A stretch of DNA of 64,000 nt from Avedoeria sp964651245 (GTDB lineage Bacteria > Chloroflexota > Anaerolineae > Epilineales > Epilineaceae), in assembly GCA_964651245.1 (NCBI GenBank), contig CAZYVI010000019.1, forward strand, positions 1 through 64,000, written 5' to 3'. Numbering within the stretch: the stretch's first letter is position 1; each line of letters opens with the position of its first letter. Position numbers and translations under genes: made by a program. Shown one piece after another: positions 53,068 to 62,600 of this stretch. The notes beneath the pieces are model-generated. The model had not been told where the DNA came from. It saw only the letters and a program-made list of their open reading frames with translations, and made no database searches.

Positions 53068-54309
53068 GTGCTCGGCGTTGCCCTGCTCGTCCTGGGCCTG
53101 TTCGTCGGCGTCCTCGGGCTGGCCACCGGCAGCCCGCTGCTGCTGCGGGTGTCCTACATCCTCCTGGCGGCGGTGGCGGTGGCGCGGGTCCTCACCTGGG
53201 CCAGCGTCCGCTGGCTGTCGGTGCAGCGCACGACCCGCAGCCGGCGCGCCGAGGTCGGCGGCGTCTGCGAGGAGACGTTCCGGCTGACGAACCGCGGCTG
53301 GCTGCCCAAGCTCTGGATCGAGGTCCGAGACGAGAGCGACCTGCCCGGCCATCGCGCCAGCCGCGTCGTCAGCGCCCTGGCGCCGGGCGCGTCGCGGACG
53401 TGGTCGGTCCGCAGCACCTGCGTCCAGCGCGGCCAGTTCACCCTCGGCCCGCTGACGCTCGTCGGCGGCGATCCGCTCGGGTTGTTCCAGGCCGTGCGCC
53501 ACCTCGACGCCACCCAGACGTTCACCGTCTACCCCCGCATGGTGCCGCTCGCCGCGATCGACCTGCCGACCGGCTACCTGACCGGCGGCCAGGTGATCCG
53601 GCGGCGGGCGCAGTTCGCGACGACGAACGTCCGCTCGGTCCGCGCCTACCAGCCGGGCGACGCCCTCAGCCGGATCCACTGGCCGACGACGGCCCGCCGC
53701 CGCCAGATGTTCACCAAGGAGTTCGAGCTCGACCCGATCGCCGACTTCTGGCTCGTCGTCGACCTCGCCCGCGACGTGCACGTCGGCGCCGCGCCGGAGC
53801 GCGGGCCGGACCTGGCCGCCTGGGTCGAGCGCGACGAGCCGCTGCCGCCGACGACCGAGGAGTACGCGATCACCGCCGCCGCCAGCCTGGCGCGCCACTT
53901 TCTCGACGCCGGCCGCGCCGTCGGCCTGGTGGCGTACGGCCAGCGGCGGGTGGTGCACCGGCCGGACCGCGGCGAGCGCCAGCTCCACAAGATCCTGGCC
54001 AGCCTGGCCGTGCTGCGGGCGGCCGGGCGCACCGGCCTGTCGCAGGTGCTCTCGACCGAGAACGCCGAGTTCACCCGCCACACCACGCTGGTGCTCATCA
54101 CCCCGGCGACGACGCTGCGCTGGACGGAGAGCGCCCGCGGCCTCGCGTCGCGCGGCGTGCGCACGATGGCCGTGCTCGTCGAGCCGAGCACGTTCGGCGC
54201 AGCCGGCTCGAGCCTGGGCGTCGTGGCGGAGCTGGCGGCGATGGGTGTGCCGACCCGCCTGGTGAAGAACGGCGACGACCTGGCCAAGGCGCTAGGCGGG
54301 TCCGGCTAG
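53068..54309 (+). CDS. DUF58 domain membrane protein
   Basis: 413 residues, GTG start. Two membrane helices at about 2-20 and 26-45, then a beta domain, then the DUF58 signature (VRAYQPGDALSRIHWPTTARR near 192-212) and a vWA-like fold ending near residue 400. DUF58 proteins partner with MoxR ATPases; client unknown. Co-transcribed with moxR. Confidence 0.9.
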   Translation: MLGVALLVLGLFVGVLGLATGSPLLLRVSYILLAAVAVARVLTWASVRWLSVQRTTRSRRAEVGGVCEETFRLTNRGWLPKLWIEVRDESDLPGHRASRVVSALAPGASRTWSVRSTCVQRGQFTLGPLTLVGGDPLGLFQAVRHLDATQTFTVYPRMVPLAAIDLPTGYLTGGQVIRRRAQFATTNVRSVRAYQPGDALSRIHWPTTARRRQMFTKEFELDPIADFWLVVDLARDVHVGAAPERGPDLAAWVERDEPLPPTTEEYAITAAASLARHFLDAGRAVGLVAYGQRRVVHRPDRGERQLHKILASLAVLRAAGRTGLSQVLSTENAEFTRHTTLVLITPATTLRWTESARGLASRGVRTMAVLVEPSTFGAAGSSLGVVAELAAMGVPTRLVKNGDDLAKALGGSG

Positions 54310-54350
54310 CGCGCCGGCGCAGCAGACTCGCCCCCCCTCTCGCCGTCGGA

Positions 54351-54356
54351 TATAAT
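54351..54356 (+). promoter_or_regulatory. -10 element TATAAT of glpX
   Basis: A perfect TATAAT followed by CGCC, identical over ten bases to the coaX element, 72 bases before the glpX GTG. No -35 consensus. Confidence 0.5.
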
Positions 54357-54427
54357 CGCCCGCCCGTCGAGTGACATGCCCACCGGTGAACCGCCGCCGG
54401 TCGGGCCGCGCTGCCTGGAGGACCGAC

Positions 54428-55435
54428 GTGTCGACCGAACCCGAGCGCAACCTGGCCCTCGACCTCGTCCGCGTGACCGAGGCGGCGGCGCTGGCCGCGG
54501 CCCGGCACATGGGCCGCGGCGACAAGGAGGCCGGCGACCAGGCCGCGGTCGATGCGATGCGCCTGCTGCTGCGGACGATCCCGATGGACGGCGTCGTCGT
54601 CATCGGCGAGGGCGAGAAGGACGAGGCGCCGATGCTCTACAACGGCGAGCCCGTCGGCGCCGGCGGCGGACCGGCGGTGGACGTCGCCGTCGACCCGGTG
54701 GACGGCACGCGCCTGCTCGCGCTGGGCCGGTCCAACGCGCTGTCGGTGGTGGCGGTGAGCGAGCGCGGCACGATGTTCGACCCTGGGCCGGTCGTCTACA
54801 TGGACAAGATCGCGGTCGGTCCGGCGGCGGCCGGGGCGATCGACCTGACGGCGTCGGTCGAGAAGAACCTGCGGGCCATCGCGCGGGCGAACAAGAAGGA
54901 CCTCGACGATCTCACGGTCGTCGTTCTCGACCGGCCGCGCCACGACGACCTGATCGCGCAGATCCGGTCCACCGGCGCCCGCATCCGGCTCATCACGGAC
55001 GGTGACGTCGCCGGCGCGATCATGGCCGCCGTCGACGGCACGGGCGTCGACGCGCTCATGGGCGTCGGCGGTACGCCCGAGGGGATCATCGCCGCCTGCG
55101 CGCTGAAGTGCGTCGGCGGCGCGATCCACGGGCGGCTGCGGCCGCGCGACGACGCTGAGCGCAGCCGCGCCATCGCCGCGGGCCTCGACGTCGACGCCGT
55201 CCTGACGACGGACGACCTGGTGCGCGGCGACAACGTGTTCTTCGCCGCCACGGGCATCACCGACGGCGAGCTCTTGAAGGGCGTCCAGTTCTTTGGCCAC
55301 GGCGCGTCGACGACGTCGGTCGTGATGCGCAGCCTGTCGGGGACGGTGCGGCGGATCGAGAGCCAGCACCGCTGGGACAAGCTCATGGTCATCAGCCAGG
55401 TGGACTACGACGGGTCCAACCGCGCCATGCGCTGA
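54428..55435 (+). CDS. glpX: class II fructose-1,6-bisphosphatase GlpX
   Basis: 335 residues. GTG with GGAGG six bases upstream; the protein then starts TEPERNLALDLVRVTEAAALAAA as GlpX does. Metal and substrate motifs: GRGDK, GEGEKDEAPML, DPVDGTRL. The Li-sensitive phosphatase removes the C1 phosphate in gluconeogenesis (or the Calvin cycle). No class I FBPase is in the window. Confidence 0.96.
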   Translation: MSTEPERNLALDLVRVTEAAALAAARHMGRGDKEAGDQAAVDAMRLLLRTIPMDGVVVIGEGEKDEAPMLYNGEPVGAGGGPAVDVAVDPVDGTRLLALGRSNALSVVAVSERGTMFDPGPVVYMDKIAVGPAAAGAIDLTASVEKNLRAIARANKKDLDDLTVVVLDRPRHDDLIAQIRSTGARIRLITDGDVAGAIMAAVDGTGVDALMGVGGTPEGIIAACALKCVGGAIHGRLRPRDDAERSRAIAAGLDVDAVLTTDDLVRGDNVFFAATGITDGELLKGVQFFGHGASTTSVVMRSLSGTVRRIESQHRWDKLMVISQVDYDGSNRAMR

Positions 55436-55525
55436 GCCGCCGCGTCGGCACGCCGCCGACCGGCCGTCGCCGGCGCACCTGCCGCGCCGCGAGCCGACGA
55501 CGCCCTTGCCCGGGAGCCGAACCGC

Positions 55526-56779
55526 GTGGAGATCGCCGAACTCGAAGCGATGACCGTCGATGCCCTGCGCGCCGTGGCCCGGGCGCACGACGTCGACGGC
55601 GCCGACCATCTCAAGAAGACCGACCTCGTGTTCGGCATCCTCAAGGCCGAGGTCGAGCGCGAGGGCCACCACTTCGGCGGCGGCGTGCTCGAGATCGTCC
55701 AGGACGGGATCGGCTTTCTGCGGGCGCACAACTTCAAGCCGGGCCCGGACGACGTCTACGTCTCGCAGTCGCAGATCCGGCGCTTCGGGCTGCGCACCGG
55801 CGACCTCGTCATCGGCCAGGTGCGGCCGCCCAAGGACAACGAGAAGTTCAGCGGCCTGCTGCGGGTCGACGCGATCAACGGCGAGCCGCCCGAGGCGGCT
55901 TTCGCCCGGCCGCGGTTCGAGCAGCTCACGGCCATCTTCCCCGACCAACGCCTGGCGCTCGAGACCGAGTCCAACATCACCGCCACCCGGCTCATCGACC
56001 TGCTGGCGCCGATCGGCCGCGGCCAACGCGGCCTGATCGTCTCGCCGGCCAAGACGGGCAAGACGACGATCCTCAAGCAGATCGCCAACGGGATCACCGC
56101 CAACCACCCCGACGTCGCCCTCATGGTCGTCCTGATCGGCGAGCGGCCCGAGGAGGTCACCGACATGGACCGGTCGGTCGACGCCGAGGTCTACTCGTCA
56201 ACGTTCGACGAGCCGGTCACCGACCACGTGCGCGTCGCCGAGATGGCGCTGCAGCGCGGCAAGCGGCTGGTCGAGCACGGTCGGTCGGTCGTGATCCTGC
56301 TCGACTCCATCACCCGCTTGGCGCGGGCCTACAACCTCGTCGTGCCGCAGAGCGGCCGCACCCTGTCCGGCGGCCTCGATCCGGCGGCGCTCTATCCGCC
56401 CAAGCGGTTCTTCGGCGCGGCCCGCAACACCGAGGAGGGCGGCAGCCTGACGATCATCGCCACCTGCCTCGTCGACACCGGCAGCCGCATGGACGACTCG
56501 ATCTACGAGGAGTTCAAGGGGACCGGCAACCACGAGCTGGTGCTGTCGCGCCGCCTCGCCGAGCGGCGGATCTACCCGGCGCTCGACATCGAGCGGTCCA
56601 GCACCCGACGCGAGGAGCTCCTGCTGCCGGCCGAGACGCTCGCCCGGGTCTGGCTGGTGCGCCGCATGATCGACATGATCGGCGGCGGGCACGAGGCCGT
56701 CGAGTCGGTGATCGACCGTCTCCAGCGCACGAAGTCCAACGACGAGTTCCTGAGCACGATCCACCAGGCGGTGGACTGA
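55526..56779 (+). CDS. rho: transcription termination factor Rho
   Basis: 417 residues. Short N-terminal helix domain, then the RNA-binding cold-shock domain (about 50-120, EIVQDGIGFLR), Walker A SPAKTGKTT at 173-181, VLIGERPEEVTDM, the Q-loop/R-loop region SGGLDPAAL and GTGNHEL. It terminates transcription at rut sites. GTG start with GGGAG ten bases upstream. No large insertion domain, unlike Rho of many high-GC Actinobacteria. Confidence 0.97.
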   Translation: MEIAELEAMTVDALRAVARAHDVDGADHLKKTDLVFGILKAEVEREGHHFGGGVLEIVQDGIGFLRAHNFKPGPDDVYVSQSQIRRFGLRTGDLVIGQVRPPKDNEKFSGLLRVDAINGEPPEAAFARPRFEQLTAIFPDQRLALETESNITATRLIDLLAPIGRGQRGLIVSPAKTGKTTILKQIANGITANHPDVALMVVLIGERPEEVTDMDRSVDAEVYSSTFDEPVTDHVRVAEMALQRGKRLVEHGRSVVILLDSITRLARAYNLVVPQSGRTLSGGLDPAALYPPKRFFGAARNTEEGGSLTIIATCLVDTGSRMDDSIYEEFKGTGNHELVLSRRLAERRIYPALDIERSSTRREELLLPAETLARVWLVRRMIDMIGGGHEAVESVIDRLQRTKSNDEFLSTIHQAVD

Positions 56780-56854
56780 CCGCCGTTAAGGTTGGCGTCG
56801 GCCGTATCGACGGTCGAGCGCTGGTTGGAACGACGGCCAGCGGGCCGCCGGGGC

Positions 56855-56884
56855 TTGACTCGGCCTCTGCCGGCCGATACCCTT
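56855..56884 (+). promoter_or_regulatory. possible promoter TTGACT-N18-TACCCT
   Basis: In the 278-base gap after rho, TTGACT (56855-56860) and TACCCT (56879-56884) are 18 bases apart and point to the LysM/M23 gene. Both boxes are imperfect. Confidence 0.35.
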
Positions 56885-57057
56885 CGCGGCGGTCGACCGT
56901 CCCGTGCGGGCGGGGCGACCGTCGGCCGGCCGGTCCGCGGCCGCCCCGGCGCCGCCTCAGCCTGTAGCGCCGGCTCCTCCCTTCGGCGTGCGTCGGCCAC
57001 CTTAGCCCGTCCGGCCGCGCGCCCCGCAGGGCATGCACAGCGAGAGCGACCTTGGTC

Positions 57058-58332
57058 GTGGACCTCAACGATGGCCCACCGCGCAGCGCGGCCGATGCCG
57101 CCGCGGGTGACGGGGGCCTCGACGCGCCGCCGCGCCTCCCCCGAACGCGCTCGGCGTGGACGGTGGCCGTCAGCGTGATGCGCAGCCGGCTGCACTTGTG
57201 GGGCCGCCGGTGGCGGGCGTCGACGCGCCTCTACCGGGTCGATGCGCCCACCCGCTGGCGGATGGTCTCGCACAGCGCCGTCCTCGTGCTCTCGATCGGC
57301 GTGTTCATGGCCGGTCGTTGGTCGCAGCTGGCCGCCCAGGCGGCCGAGCTCGCGCCGGACAGCGCGCAGTCCGAGGTGTCGTGGGCGGCTCAGTTCCTGG
57401 GCGAGGAGACGCGGCAGTGGATCACGCCGGGCCTCGTGCCCGACACGGTGACGACCTCCCGCGCGCCGGCCCGCGTCGACGCCCCCGACTACGGGTTCAT
57501 GTCGCCGGGCGTCGTCGCCGAGGCCGACCCGAACCTGCTGCCGTGGGACACGCCGCAGCGCCACGTGCTCCAGAACGGCGAGACGATCTCGGGCATCGCC
57601 AACGCCTTTGGCATCGACGTCGTCCAGCTCATGCGGTTCAACCCCGAGATCCGCAAGGACCCGCACAACGTGCCGATCGGTACCGAGTTGACCGTGCTGC
57701 CGTTCGACGGCGTCGTCCACGTCGTGGCGGACGGCGACACGCTCGAGTCGGTGGCCCAGAAGTACGAGGTCGCCCCGGACGCCATCGTCGCCTTCGACGA
57801 CAACCAGCTCCAGCCCGGCGACGTGCTGGCGGCCGGCGCGCGGATCGTCGTGCCGGGCGGCAAGCTCGAGATCGCCGTGCCGTCGTACTTCGACCAGTTC
57901 CAGCAGGAGGGCGCCGCCGCGACCTGGGCCAAGGTCCAGCCCGGCTCGCTGCGCGGCACCGGTACGTTCCACATCGCCGCGTTCGGGCGGATGACGAACG
58001 GCTACCACCGCGGCCACTGGGCCGCCGACCTGGCGAACCGCACCGGCACGCCGATCTACGCCATCGACAGCGGCACGGTGACGATGGCCGGCTGGTACTC
58101 CTGGGCCGGCAACGCCGTCTTCATCGACCACGGCAACGGCTACGTCTCGCTCTACGCCCACATGAACTCGATCGGCGTCAGCGCCGGCCAGCAGGTCCAG
58201 CGCGGCCAGATCATCGGCACGATCGGCTGCACCCGCGGTCGCGGCGGTCGCTGCACCGGACCGCACCTCCACCTCGAGGTGACCTTCAACGGCCAGCACG
58301 TGAACCCGTGCAGCCTCGGCGCCTGCTACTAA
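57058..58332 (+). CDS. LysM-domain M23 metallopeptidase
   Basis: 424 residues; GTG 57058 chosen, TTG 57052 possible. A basic cytoplasmic part, one membrane helix (about 73-90), two LysM modules (about 165-215 with HVLQNGETISGIANAFGI, and 217-265), and an M23 domain (about 310-420). Zinc motifs are G-H-W-A-A-D and HLH in GPHLHLEV. It cuts peptidoglycan cross-links outside the membrane, or activates an amidase if partly degenerate. The first motif is H-x-x-x-D as required. Confidence 0.93.
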   Translation: MDLNDGPPRSAADAAAGDGGLDAPPRLPRTRSAWTVAVSVMRSRLHLWGRRWRASTRLYRVDAPTRWRMVSHSAVLVLSIGVFMAGRWSQLAAQAAELAPDSAQSEVSWAAQFLGEETRQWITPGLVPDTVTTSRAPARVDAPDYGFMSPGVVAEADPNLLPWDTPQRHVLQNGETISGIANAFGIDVVQLMRFNPEIRKDPHNVPIGTELTVLPFDGVVHVVADGDTLESVAQKYEVAPDAIVAFDDNQLQPGDVLAAGARIVVPGGKLEIAVPSYFDQFQQEGAAATWAKVQPGSLRGTGTFHIAAFGRMTNGYHRGHWAADLANRTGTPIYAIDSGTVTMAGWYSWAGNAVFIDHGNGYVSLYAHMNSIGVSAGQQVQRGQIIGTIGCTRGRGGRCTGPHLHLEVTFNGQHVNPCSLGACY

Positions 58333-58360
58333 CCGCACCGCGTCGCTGGGGGACCGTGCC

Positions 58361-58807
58361 ATGACGCTCGCCGAACGCATCCAGCTCGACTACGTCGCGG
58401 CCATGAAGGCCGGCGAGGGCGCGCGCAAGGACACGCTGCGCCTGTTGCGGGCGGCGATCAAGAACGCCGAGATCGAGCAGCGCGGTCCGCTCGACGACGC
58501 GGCGGTGCTGCGGGTGCTCCAGGCGCAGGCCAAGCAGCGTCGCGACAGCATCGCGCTGTTCGAGCAGGGCGGGCGCGCCGACCTCGTGGCGGCCGAGTCC
58601 GCCGAGCTGGCGGTCATCGAGGCCTACCTGCCCGCCCAGCTCGGCGCCGACGAGCTCGAGGCGCTGGTCCGCGACCACATCGCCGCGGCCGGCGCGACGT
58701 CGCCGGCCGACATCGGGCGCTTCATGGGCCCCCTCATGAAGGCGGTGCAGGGGCGAGCCGACGGCCGCCTCGTGAACGAGATCGCGCGGCGGTTGCTGGC
58801 CGGCTAG
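58361..58807 (+). CDS. YqeY/GatB-like domain protein
   Basis: 148 residues. Typical YqeY start (TLAERIQLDYVAAMKA) with RLLRAAIKNAEIE and IEAYLPAQL. The family shares the tail domain of GatB and is proposed to act on aminoacyl-tRNA, but its activity is not established. It follows the M23 gene by 28 bases. Confidence 0.92.
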   Translation: MTLAERIQLDYVAAMKAGEGARKDTLRLLRAAIKNAEIEQRGPLDDAAVLRVLQAQAKQRRDSIALFEQGGRADLVAAESAELAVIEAYLPAQLGADELEALVRDHIAAAGATSPADIGRFMGPLMKAVQGRADGRLVNEIARRLLAG

Positions 58808-58838
58808 CCCGGCGGCGCCCGCGCCCGACCGCCCCCCG

Positions 58839-61016
58839 ATGTCGCGTCCCGCCCCGGACCCGAGCCCGACCTTGCCGCGCGCGGCGTGGATCGCGCGCCT
58901 GCGCGCCTGGGCCGTGCGCCGGCCGCGCCGCTTCGTCGCGGCGCTCGGCATCGCGCTGGTGGTCGGCTTGACGGCGATCCTGGCGCTGCCGCTGGCCGCC
59001 GCCGACACCGGGCTCGTCGCCGGCGGACCCAGCCCGCGCGCCGTCTTGGCGCCGAGCGACGTCCGCTACACCAGCCGGCTGCAGACCGAACGCCGGCGGG
59101 CCGAGGCCGAGGCGGCCGTGGCGCCGGTGTTCCAGCCCAAGGACACGGCCATCACGAGCGCCCAGGTGCGGCGCGCCCGGCTCGTTCTCGATCGGGCGGC
59201 GGCGCTGCGGGCGTCGACCGTCACGACCCGGGCCGACGCGCTCGCCGAGCTGGCGGCGCTGCCCGAGCTGGCGGCGGCGACGGGCGGGCCGTCCGATCTG
59301 CCCGCGGCGATGCTCGACCTCGCCGACGGGGCGTTCGAGGTCGTCCGCGCCGAGGTGCCGGAGGTCGTCTATGCCACGATGCGGCTGCCGGTCCGCGCCG
59401 ACAGCCTGTCCGCGGCGCGCGGCAGCACGATCGCCAATGTGCGCCGCGAGGTCGAGCAGAGCGACGCCGAGCTGATCGCCGACCTCGCCGGCCGCTTCGT
59501 CGTGCCCAACAGCCTGCTGGACGAGTCCGCCACCGCCGCCGCCCGGCAGCGCGCGCGCGACGCGGTCGCGCCCGTCGAGGTGACGATCGCGCGCGGTCAG
59601 CGGATCGTCGCCGAGGGCGAGATCATCGACGAGATCGACTTCGAGGCGCTGCGGGCGCTTGGGCTCGTCGACCGCGACACCGACTGGCGCGATGTCGTGG
59701 CGATGTTCGTCGGCAGCTTGACGCTGGTGGCGGTCACGGCCGGCACCCTGTGGCGGCTGGCGCCGCGCGCGCTGCTGCGGCCGCGGCACGTCCTGGTGGT
59801 CGTGGTGCTCGTCTTGGCGTACGCCGTCGGCGCCCGCTTCTTCGTCGGCCAGCGGGTGCTGGCCTTGGCGTTCCCGGTGGCCACCGTGGCCATGACGCTG
59901 TCCGTCGTGGCCGGGATCGAGACGGGGGTGCTCGCGGGCCTGCTCATGTCGTCGGTGGTGGCGATCATGACGGGCGCCGCCGGCGACCGGCTTGAGATGG
60001 CGCTCTACGTCGGGGCGGCCAGCCTGATCGGCGCCGTGAGCATCGGCCGGGCGGAGCGCGTGCAGTCCTTCCTGGTGGCGACGGTGGCGGTGATGGGCGC
60101 CAACGCCGCCGTCCTGACGCTGTTCCGGCTGCCGGACGCGGCGATCGACCTGCGCGGCCTCGTCGAGCTCGGCGGGGCGGTGGTCGCCAACGCAACGCTG
60201 GCCAGCGCCTTGACGGCGCTCAACGTCATCGCCGCCGGCATCCTTCTCAAGCTGGCCACGCCGCTGCAGCTGCTCGAGCTGGCGCGGCCCGACCACCCGC
60301 TGCTGCGGCGGCTGCAGATCGAGGCGCCGGGCACCTACCAGCACTCCGTCGTGCTCTCGAACCTGGCCGAGCGCGCCGCCAGCCTGATCGGCGCCGATCC
60401 GATCCTGGTGCGCGTCGGGACGTACTACCACGACATCGGCAAGGCGAAGCGGCCCTACTTCTTCGTCGAGAACCAGGCGGTCGGCGCGCCCAACCCGCAT
60501 GCCGACCTCGAGCCGACGGCCAGCGCCCGCATCATCGTCGAGCACGTCACCGCCGGCGCCGAGATGGCGCGCCAGGCGGGCCTGCCCGACGACGTGATCG
60601 ACTTCATCCGGCAGCACCACGGCACGACGCGCGTCGAGTACTTCTACCACCAGGCGGTGGCCGAGCTGGGCCTCGACGGCGTCGACGAAGCGGCGTTCCG
60701 CTATCCGGGGCCGCGGCCCCAGAGGCGCGAGATCGCGCTGGTGATGCTGGCCGACGGCGCCGAGGCCAGCGTTCGGGCCGCCAGCCCGCAGTCGGACGAC
60801 GAGATCGAGCGGATCGTACAGGGCATCGTCGACCGGCGACTGTCGGAGGGCGAGCTCGACGACTGCGACCTGACGCTGCGCGACATCCAGCGGATCGCCG
60901 ACAGCTTCGTCGCCACGCTCAAGGGGATGTACCACCCCCGCATCCGCTATCCGCGGGCCGTCGACGGCGCGCCCGTACGTCGCCGCAGCCGCGCCGGCAC
61001 CTCGGCCGCGCCGTGA
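58839..61016 (+). CDS. pgpH: 7TM-HD family phosphodiesterase (PgpH-like, c-di-AMP)
   Basis: 725 residues. TM helix about 33-55, an extracytoplasmic 7TMR-HDED domain (about 60-285), a bundle of about seven helices (288-470) and a cytoplasmic HD domain (about 495-665). HD motifs: YQHSVVLSNLAE, YHDIGK, VEHVTAGAE, IRQHHGTT, LADGAEA. PgpH proteins hydrolyse cyclic di-AMP. The downstream ybeY is the usual neighbour in this family, and overlaps by GTGA. Confidence 0.92.
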   Translation: MSRPAPDPSPTLPRAAWIARLRAWAVRRPRRFVAALGIALVVGLTAILALPLAAADTGLVAGGPSPRAVLAPSDVRYTSRLQTERRRAEAEAAVAPVFQPKDTAITSAQVRRARLVLDRAAALRASTVTTRADALAELAALPELAAATGGPSDLPAAMLDLADGAFEVVRAEVPEVVYATMRLPVRADSLSAARGSTIANVRREVEQSDAELIADLAGRFVVPNSLLDESATAAARQRARDAVAPVEVTIARGQRIVAEGEIIDEIDFEALRALGLVDRDTDWRDVVAMFVGSLTLVAVTAGTLWRLAPRALLRPRHVLVVVVLVLAYAVGARFFVGQRVLALAFPVATVAMTLSVVAGIETGVLAGLLMSSVVAIMTGAAGDRLEMALYVGAASLIGAVSIGRAERVQSFLVATVAVMGANAAVLTLFRLPDAAIDLRGLVELGGAVVANATLASALTALNVIAAGILLKLATPLQLLELARPDHPLLRRLQIEAPGTYQHSVVLSNLAERAASLIGADPILVRVGTYYHDIGKAKRPYFFVENQAVGAPNPHADLEPTASARIIVEHVTAGAEMARQAGLPDDVIDFIRQHHGTTRVEYFYHQAVAELGLDGVDEAAFRYPGPRPQRREIALVMLADGAEASVRAASPQSDDEIERIVQGIVDRRLSEGELDDCDLTLRDIQRIADSFVATLKGMYHPRIRYPRAVDGAPVRRRSRAGTSAAP

Positions 61017-61564
61017 CGGCGCACGGCGACGCGGTGCGCGGTGCTGGCGACGCGCGAGCGATTCAGGTCCACGTCCTCGTGGCCGCCGACACGCCGGCGA
61101 TCCGCGCCGCCCTGGCCGGCGCCCGCCTCGGCGCGTGCGTCGACGCCGCCCGCGACGCCCTGCGCCAGGCCATGGCCCGCCTCGCCCTCGGGCGCACGGC
61201 GGCGGTGGCGCTGGTCGTCGCCGATGACGCCTACCTGCACGCCCTGAACCATCGCTACCGCGGCCTCGACCGCCCGACCGACGTGCTGAGCTTCCGCAGC
61301 GCCGACGGCGCCCCATTCCCGACCGGCGGCGCGGCGGCCCGGCACGACCTCGGCGACATCGTCGTCTCGCTGCCCTATGCCGCGCGCAGCGCCGCCGCCC
61401 GCCAAGCCCCGCTCGTCGACGAGATGCGGCTGCTGGCCGTCCACGGCCTGCTCCACCTGCTGGGCCATGACGACGCCGACGACGCCGGGGCGGCGCGGAT
61501 GCGCGCCGAGGAGGTGCGGCTCGGAGTACGGGCCCCGGACGACGAGGCGGCCGTCGACGGCTGA
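61013..61564 (+). CDS. ybeY: endoribonuclease YbeY (rRNA maturation factor), altered zinc site
   Basis: 183 residues. NHRYRGLDRPTDVLSF and GDIVVSL are diagnostic. The zinc motif H-G-x-L-H-x-x-G-x-D-H reads HGLLHLLGHDD (144-154): His144 and His148 are kept but the third ligand is Asp154. It acts in 16S rRNA 3'-end maturation and ribosome quality control. The GTG shares GTGA with pgpH. Confidence 0.93.
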   Translation: MTAHGDAVRGAGDARAIQVHVLVAADTPAIRAALAGARLGACVDAARDALRQAMARLALGRTAAVALVVADDAYLHALNHRYRGLDRPTDVLSFRSADGAPFPTGGAAARHDLGDIVVSLPYAARSAAARQAPLVDEMRLLAVHGLLHLLGHDDADDAGAARMRAEEVRLGVRAPDDEAAVDG

Positions 61565-61568
61565 CGCA

Positions 61569-61586
61569 GCGGCCGCGACCGGCCGC
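61569..61586. terminator. small bidirectional hairpin between ybeY and moxR2
   Basis: GCGGCCG and CGGCCGC form a 7-pair stem with loop CGAC, five bases past the ybeY stop and four bases before the converging stop. Both transcripts would end here; no U-tract. Confidence 0.45.
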
Positions 61587-61589
61587 GCC

Positions 61590-62596
<1,007 letters not shown>

Positions 62597-62600
<4 letters not shown>

